A DNA stretch of 64,000 nt from Rhodocyclaceae bacterium (GTDB lineage: Bacteria; Pseudomonadota; Gammaproteobacteria; Burkholderiales; Rhodocyclaceae). The notes under the pieces were generated by a model. That model made no database searches and had not been told where the DNA came from. It saw only the letters and a list, made by a program, of their open reading frames with translations. Location: positions 310,001-374,000 of the forward strand of contig JACFMQ010000003.1 in NCBI GenBank assembly GCA_019455325.1, in the 5' to 3' direction. The position numbers and the translations under genes were made by a program. This document shows, one piece after another, positions 59,914 to 64,000 of the stretch (the first letter of the stretch is position 1; every line of letters starts with the position of its first letter).

Positions 59914-60588
59914 ATGAAGCTAGTCGCACCTTTTCTGGCTGTCGCGTTGATACTCAGTGCCTGCTCGAAACCAACCGATGCCGTCATACCATCCGACATG
60001 GCGTCCTGGGATGAGAAGCTGATGCCTGAAGTCAAAAAACTATCCGACCCGGATCGGGAGAAGATCGGAGCCTACTTGGGGCGAGCAAGACGGGGCGAAG
60101 TATTTGGCGGCATTCCGCTCGGGACAACGATCGGGCAGGCAATTGATGCGCAGACGGAATGGGAAAATGCGCAGGCGATCAAGCGTGCTGAAGAAGAAAG
60201 CCTAAGGAGAAAGCTCGAGCAGGCGGCAGCCGTTACCTTGATTGCCAAGCACAAGGTGCCGAAAGATTACGGCCTGGGGCGACGCGGAGAATATCAAGAA
60301 TTTCTCATCAAGGTACAAAACAACTCGGAGAAGCCGATTGTCGGAGTTTCCGGGCAGATCAAATTTATTGACCTCTTCGACAAAGAGGTTGGATCAGTTT
60401 ATTTCAAGATCAGCGAAAGCATAGAGCCCGGCAAATCCGTGGCATGGTCGGGCAGGCAGGATTACAACCAATCCATAGACGCTCACCGGGGGGTGTGGAA
60501 TCTTGAAGAAGGCAAATACACGACCAAATTCATCCCTGAAATGGTGGTGTTCGATGACGGAACAAAGCTAGCCGTTTCAAACCAATGA
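59914..60588 (+). CDS. Lipoprotein with an extended beta-sandwich domain
   Basis: The product is 224 residues. The lipobox LSAC ends a signal peptide (FLAVALILSAC). A helical charged segment covers about 35-105 and a beta-sandwich-like domain about 110-215 (YQEFLIKVQNNSEKPIVGVSGQIKFIDLFDKE), which resembles FxLYD-like domains. The gene is clearly poorer in GC than its surroundings and probably acquired. Its stop faces that of rdgB with 14 bases between. Function unknown. Confidence 0.7.
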   Translation: MKLVAPFLAVALILSACSKPTDAVIPSDMASWDEKLMPEVKKLSDPDREKIGAYLGRARRGEVFGGIPLGTTIGQAIDAQTEWENAQAIKRAEEESLRRKLEQAAAVTLIAKHKVPKDYGLGRRGEYQEFLIKVQNNSEKPIVGVSGQIKFIDLFDKEVGSVYFKISESIEPGKSVAWSGRQDYNQSIDAHRGVWNLEEGKYTTKFIPEMVVFDDGTKLAVSNQ

Positions 60589-60602
60589 AATATCGACCCA
60601 AA

Positions 60603-61211
60603 TCACCCACCAGCAGGCGGCGACAGCCGGGCAAGCAGCGATTCCAGCGCCCGCGCCCGATGCGAAACGGCGTTCTTCGTCGCCGCATCGAGTTCGGCGG
60701 CGGTCTTGCCGAACTCCGGCACGAAGAACAGCGGGTCGTAGCCGAAGCCGCCCTCGCCGCGCAGCTCGCCGACGATCTTGCCGTGCCACTCGCCTTCGGC
60801 GATCAGCGGCTGCGGGTCGTCGGCGTGGCGGACGAAGACGATCACCGAAACGAAGTGCGCCGAGCGGTCGGCGTGCGGCGCGAGCGCGGCGAGCAGCTTC
60901 TCGTTGTTGCGCGCATCCGATTTCGGCTCGCCGGCCGGAGTTTGCGCATATCGCGCCGACTGCACCCCCGGCGCGCCGCCGAGCGCGGCAACGCAGAGGC
61001 CGGAGTCGTCGGCCAGCGCCGGCAGCCCGGTGGCCTGTGCCGCGTGCCGCGCCTTGGCCAGCGCGTTCTCGACGAAGGTGACGTGCGGCTCCTCGGCCTC
61101 CGGCACGCCGAGCGCGCCCTGCGGGATCAGCTCCCAGCCGAGCGGCGCCAGGATGGCGTCGAGTTCCTTCAGTTTCTTGGCGTTGTTCGAGGCGAGTACG
61201 AGACGGGTCAT
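60603..61211 (-). CDS. rdgB: RdgB/HAM1 non-canonical purine NTP pyrophosphatase
   Basis: The product is 202 residues. The family start LVLASNNAKKLKEL, the central FVENALAKARHAA and ADDSGLCV, and the GGFGYDPLFF motif are intact. It hydrolyses ITP, dITP and XTP to keep them out of nucleic acids. It lies 43 bases behind rph on the same strand. Confidence 0.95.
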   Translation of the reverse strand: MTRLVLASNNAKKLKELDAILAPLGWELIPQGALGVPEAEEPHVTFVENALAKARHAAQATGLPALADDSGLCVAALGGAPGVQSARYAQTPAGEPKSDARNNEKLLAALAPHADRSAHFVSVIVFVRHADDPQPLIAEGEWHGKIVGELRGEGGFGYDPLFFVPEFGKTAAELDAATKNAVSHRARALESLLARLSPPAGG

Positions 61212-61254
61212 GCGTTGCTGTCCGGTGGGGTGAAAGGATCGGCCGCGGTCCGCT

Positions 61255-61968
61255 TCATGCCAGGGTCGTGCGCTGCGCGTCGACGAGGCGGGCGATGCCG
61301 GCGGCGGCGAGGTCGACCAGGCGCTCCATCTGTTCCCGGGTGAACGGCTCGCCCTCGGCCGTGCCCTGGATCTCGACGATGCCGCCGGCGCTGGTCATGA
61401 CCACGTTCATGTCGGTATCGCAGTCCGAGTCCTCGGCGTAGTCGAGGTCGAGCACCGGCGTGCCGCGGTAGATGCCGACGGAGACGGCGGCGACGTGCTC
61501 GCGCAACGGGTTGCCGGGGAGCTTGCCGGCGGCGACGAGGTTCTCGCAGGCGTCGAAAAGCGCCACCCAGGCGCCGGTGATCGACGCGCAGCGCGTGCCG
61601 CCGTCGGCCTGCAGCACGTCGCAATCGAGCGTGATCTGGCGCTCGCCGAGCGCCTTCAGATCGATGACGGCGCGCAGCGAACGGCCGATCAGCCGCTGGA
61701 TCTCCTGCGTGCGGCCGCTCTGCTTGCCCTTCGCCGCCTCGCGCGCGGTGCGCGTGTGCGTCGCGCGCGGCAGCATGCCGTACTCGGCGGTGACCCAGCC
61801 CTGCCCCTTGCCGCGCAGGAAGGGCGGCACCGATTCCTCGACGCTGGCGGTGCACAGCACGTGCGTGTCGCCCATGCGGATCAGCGCCGAACCTTCGGCG
61901 TGGCGGGCGAAGCCGCGCTCGATGGAGAGCGGGCGGAGCTGGTCGGTGTTTCTCTGGCTGGGACGCAT
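61255..61968 (-). CDS. rph: Ribonuclease PH
   Basis: The product is 237 residues. The family start [29 protein letters not shown] and the phosphate-binding [11 protein letters not shown] are present. It trims the 3' ends of tRNA precursors by phosphorolysis. The ATG at 61968 gives normal length and has AAGGAGAC upstream; an extra ATG at 61983 would add five residues. Confidence 0.95.
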   Translation of the reverse strand: MRPSQRNTDQLRPLSIERGFARHAEGSALIRMGDTHVLCTASVEESVPPFLRGKGQGWVTAEYGMLPRATHTRTAREAAKGKQSGRTQEIQRLIGRSLRAVIDLKALGERQITLDCDVLQADGGTRCASITGAWVALFDACENLVAAGKLPGNPLREHVAAVSVGIYRGTPVLDLDYAEDSDCDTDMNVVMTSAGGIVEIQGTAEGEPFTREQMERLVDLAAAGIARLVDAQRTTLA

Positions 61969-61979
61969 GGGAGTCTCCT

Positions 61980-62897
61980 TCATTTTTTCGTGGAATATTT
62001 CTCGATCGTCGAGCGGATCTCTTCGATCGCCTTCTCGATCTCGTCGTCGGAGAGATCGAGCTTGTACGACGGATTGCGGCCGAATTCGTCGAGCCGGGTG
62101 GCCACTTCGTCGAGCGCCATGCCTTTCGTGGACACGGTGCTCTGCGCCGGTTCGACGTAGTTGTCCTCCCAGCGCACGGCGACCACCGACAGATTGTCGC
62201 CGTAGGGGCCGCCGCGCTCCTCGGCCTCCTTCATCAGCGCCGGCACGGCCTGCATCGGGTCGGACCGATGCAGCGCCGCGGCGATCCGGTCCGGCGGCAG
62301 CGGCCCCCAGAAACCGTCGGTGGTCAGCAGCAGGACGTCGCCGGTTTCCAGCGGCGTCTTCCGGGAAAGCTCGATCTCCGGCGGCTGCGGTCCGCCGAGG
62401 CAGCTATACACCTTGTGGCGGTCGGGATGGCCGGCCATCTGCGCCTCGGTGATCGCGCCCTGGTCGGCCAGCGCCCGCACCCGCGAGTGGTCGCGCGTCT
62501 GCGCCGCCAGCCGGCCGCCGCGCAGCAGGTACAGGCGCGAATCGCCGGCATGCGCCCAGTAGGCGATGTTGTCCTGGATCACGCAGGCGACGCAGGTGGT
62601 GCGCGGCGAATCGTCGAGCCGGTGGGCGGCGGCGAAGCCGAGGATGGCGCGGTGCGCGTTGTTCATCTCCCGCTGCAGGAAGAGGAAGGGCTCGGCGAGC
62701 GCCGGCTTCGCCGCGCGCTGGAAGGCTTCGGTCAGCGTCTGCGCGGCGATCTGCGCGGCGACCTCGCCGTAGTAATGGCCGCCCATGCCGTCGGCGACGA
62801 CCATCAGCAGCGCGTCGCGCGAGTAGCAGTAGGCGATGCGGTCCTCGTTGTTGCGCCGCCGGCCCTGCCGGCTTTCCTGGTAGATGGTGAATTTCAT
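61980..62897 (-). CDS. PP2C-type protein phosphatase
   Basis: The product is 305 residues. Metal-binding motifs are NNEDRI, ADGMGGH and TDGFWG. It should dephosphorylate Ser/Thr targets of the kinase encoded just upstream, whose stop overlaps its start by four bases. A C-terminal tail of about 60 residues is charged and predicted helical. The phosphatase, kinase, rph and yicC neighbourhood is common in betaproteobacteria. Confidence 0.9.
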   Translation of the reverse strand: MKFTIYQESRQGRRRNNEDRIAYCYSRDALLMVVADGMGGHYYGEVAAQIAAQTLTEAFQRAAKPALAEPFLFLQREMNNAHRAILGFAAAHRLDDSPRTTCVACVIQDNIAYWAHAGDSRLYLLRGGRLAAQTRDHSRVRALADQGAITEAQMAGHPDRHKVYSCLGGPQPPEIELSRKTPLETGDVLLLTTDGFWGPLPPDRIAAALHRSDPMQAVPALMKEAEERGGPYGDNLSVVAVRWEDNYVEPAQSTVSTKGMALDEVATRLDEFGRNPSYKLDLSDDEIEKAIEEIRSTIEKYSTKK

Positions 62898-63850
62898 CGG
62901 TCAGCGCCTCCTTTCAGCTTGCCGACCAGTTGGCCGAACCACGATCGCGGCGCCGCGATCGTCGGCCGCGACAGCGGCGGCGGCGTCCCGGTCAGCGCCT
63001 TCTGCAGCGCGAAGACGCTCTGCGGACGATACAGGTGATCGAGGCGCAGGCACCAGTCGATCGTCTCCAGCAACTGGTCCGAGTACCTGCCCGCCCAGCG
63101 CGCCATGGCCGGCGCCATCTGGTCGCTCTCGCGGCGCAGGTCGGCGGCCGGCGGCGCGGCGAGCGCGATGCAGGCGTACATCGAGGCGCCGATGCTGTAG
63201 ATGTCGCTCCACGGGCCGAGGTGCTCGCGCTGGTAGTGCTCGGGCGAGGCGAAGCCGGGCGTGTACATCGGCTTCAGCATCGGCGTGTCACGCGCCAGCG
63301 TCTGCCGGGCGGCACCGAAGTCGATCAGCATCGGCGTGCCGTCGCCGCGCAGATAGATGTTCGACGGCTTCAGATCGAGATGCAGCAGCTTGTGCGCGTG
63401 CACCTCGCGCAGACCGTTCAGCACGCGCGTGAACACGTTGCGCAGGAAATTCTCGGAGACCGGCTTCTGCCGGCGCCGGATGTAATCCTGCAGGGTGCTG
63501 CCCTCCTCGTAGGCCATGACCATGTACACGGTCTCGTTGGCGCGGAAGAAGTTGAGCACGCGCACCACGTTCGGGTGCGACAGCCTGGCCAGCGCGCGCC
63601 CTTCCTCGAAGAAGCACTTCATGCCGTAGCGGAAGGCGCCGAGGTGCTCGGGCGCGATGTTCGGCGCGATCTCGCCTTCGCCGCGCAGCGCCAGGCTGTT
63701 CGGCAGGTACTCCTTGATCGCCACGCGCTGGCCGGCGTCGTCGGTCGCCAGGTACACGATCGAAAAACCGCCGAGCGACAACTGTCGCTCGATGCTGTAC
63801 TGGTCGATCCGGTATCCCTTGGGAAGCGCGTGGTTGGCTTGTTGCGCCAT
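62894..63850 (-). CDS. Hanks-type serine/threonine protein kinase
   Basis: The product is 318 residues. The glycine loop is LGGFSIVYLA, the ATP lysine is in VAIKEYLP, the catalytic loop is HLDLKPSNIYL (Leu in place of the Arg of HRD) and the metal motif is IDFGAARQ. No transmembrane helix or extracellular sensor follows, so it is cytoplasmic. It pairs with the downstream PP2C phosphatase. The start lies about 105 bases from the divergent yicC. Confidence 0.9.
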   Translation of the reverse strand: MAQQANHALPKGYRIDQYSIERQLSLGGFSIVYLATDDAGQRVAIKEYLPNSLALRGEGEIAPNIAPEHLGAFRYGMKCFFEEGRALARLSHPNVVRVLNFFRANETVYMVMAYEEGSTLQDYIRRRQKPVSENFLRNVFTRVLNGLREVHAHKLLHLDLKPSNIYLRGDGTPMLIDFGAARQTLARDTPMLKPMYTPGFASPEHYQREHLGPWSDIYSIGASMYACIALAAPPAADLRRESDQMAPAMARWAGRYSDQLLETIDWCLRLDHLYRPQSVFALQKALTGTPPPLSRPTIAAPRSWFGQLVGKLKGGADR

Positions 63851-63955
63851 CTGGGTGGGGGCTATGATGTCGGCTCCCGGGCATTTTCGGGGTTTGGCCG
63901 GGGCGTGTAAAGCCGCGCCGGGCGCCGCTCCGCCCCTTCCCTTCGGTGACTTCCC

Positions 63956-64000
63956 ATGATTCAGAGCATGACCGGTTACGCGGCGAAGACCCGCGACCTC
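63956..64000 (+). CDS. yicC: Start of YicC-family endoribonuclease (partial)
   Basis: Only 15 codons are visible, reading MIQSMTGYAAKTRDL, which matches the strongly conserved N-terminus of YicC proteins (MI-SMTGYA). The family are endoribonucleases involved in RNA turnover. The gene continues beyond the right edge. It diverges from the kinase gene. Confidence 0.85.
   Translation, partial: MIQSMTGYAAKTRDL

Overview
The window is high-GC DNA from a facultatively anaerobic, denitrifying betaproteobacterium, most likely of the Rhodocyclales (Azoarcus/Thauera-like). The case rests on a cytochrome cd1 nitrite reductase, a respiratory selenocysteine formate dehydrogenase, many sigma-54 promoters and enhancer-binding proteins, and a gene set for anaerobic breakdown of dihydroxybenzenes. 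The family assignment of the host is inference.

Region 1 (1-3.7 kb) is the right arm of a Mu-like prophage: four tail-type genes plus a partial one, a Com-type zinc-finger gene, and an adenine methyltransferase where Mu has mom. It seems to end in a pair of 11-bp repeats at the 5' end of the host gene yggL. Region 2 (4.2-5.2 kb) is a wHTH-nucleotidyltransferase/HEPN pair with its own palindromic operator.

Region 3 (5.5-34.7 kb) is a catabolic island. Two AcoR-type sigma-54 activators in opposite orientation share a 1756-bp block that is almost identical, and they enclose a nine-gene operon (old yellow enzyme, M24-fold hydrolase, cupin, DoxX, beta-hydroxyacid dehydrogenase, semialdehyde dehydrogenase, CobW GTPase, MFS carrier, DsbA-like). 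To the right lies a minus-strand operon for a 2-oxoacid-dehydrogenase-like complex (fused E1, E2, E3) whose last gene is the second activator. Divergent from it is a molybdenum transhydroxylase/resorcinol-hydroxylase-type enzyme with an unusual SCP2-like N-terminus, then a VOC protein, an outer-membrane channel and a five-gene Liv-type ABC importer. Five sigma-54 promoters are readable. Four of the five, and the first activator gene itself, are associated with copies of a dyad close to TGCGACA-N2-TGTCGCA; the two divergent promoters at 23.3-23.6 kb share one. The set resembles the resorcinol pathway of Azoarcus anaerobius, where hydroxyhydroquinone and hydroxybenzoquinone are intermediates and two enhancer-binding proteins cooperate.

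Region 4 (34.8-42 kb) is housekeeping DNA: DUF3135, a chemoreceptor, thiS-thiG-trmB, a TonB-like protein, an ankyrin protein, DsrE-like, GcvH-like and H-NS-like genes. Region 5 (42.1-53.5 kb) is a selenocysteine island on the minus strand: fdnGHI with an in-frame TGA, fdhE, selA, a flavoprotein, selB and tRNA-Sec. A MazEF-type module sits between fdhE and selA, bracketed by a perfect 28-bp direct repeat. The formate dehydrogenase operon has a sigma-54 promoter and two GGGAC-N5-GTCC(C/A) dyads.

Region 6 (53.8-64 kb) holds nirS with an FNR/Dnr-like box, a second chemoreceptor, hemW, a lower-GC insert (XRE regulator and lipoprotein), then rdgB, rph, a PP2C phosphatase, a Ser/Thr kinase and the start of yicC.
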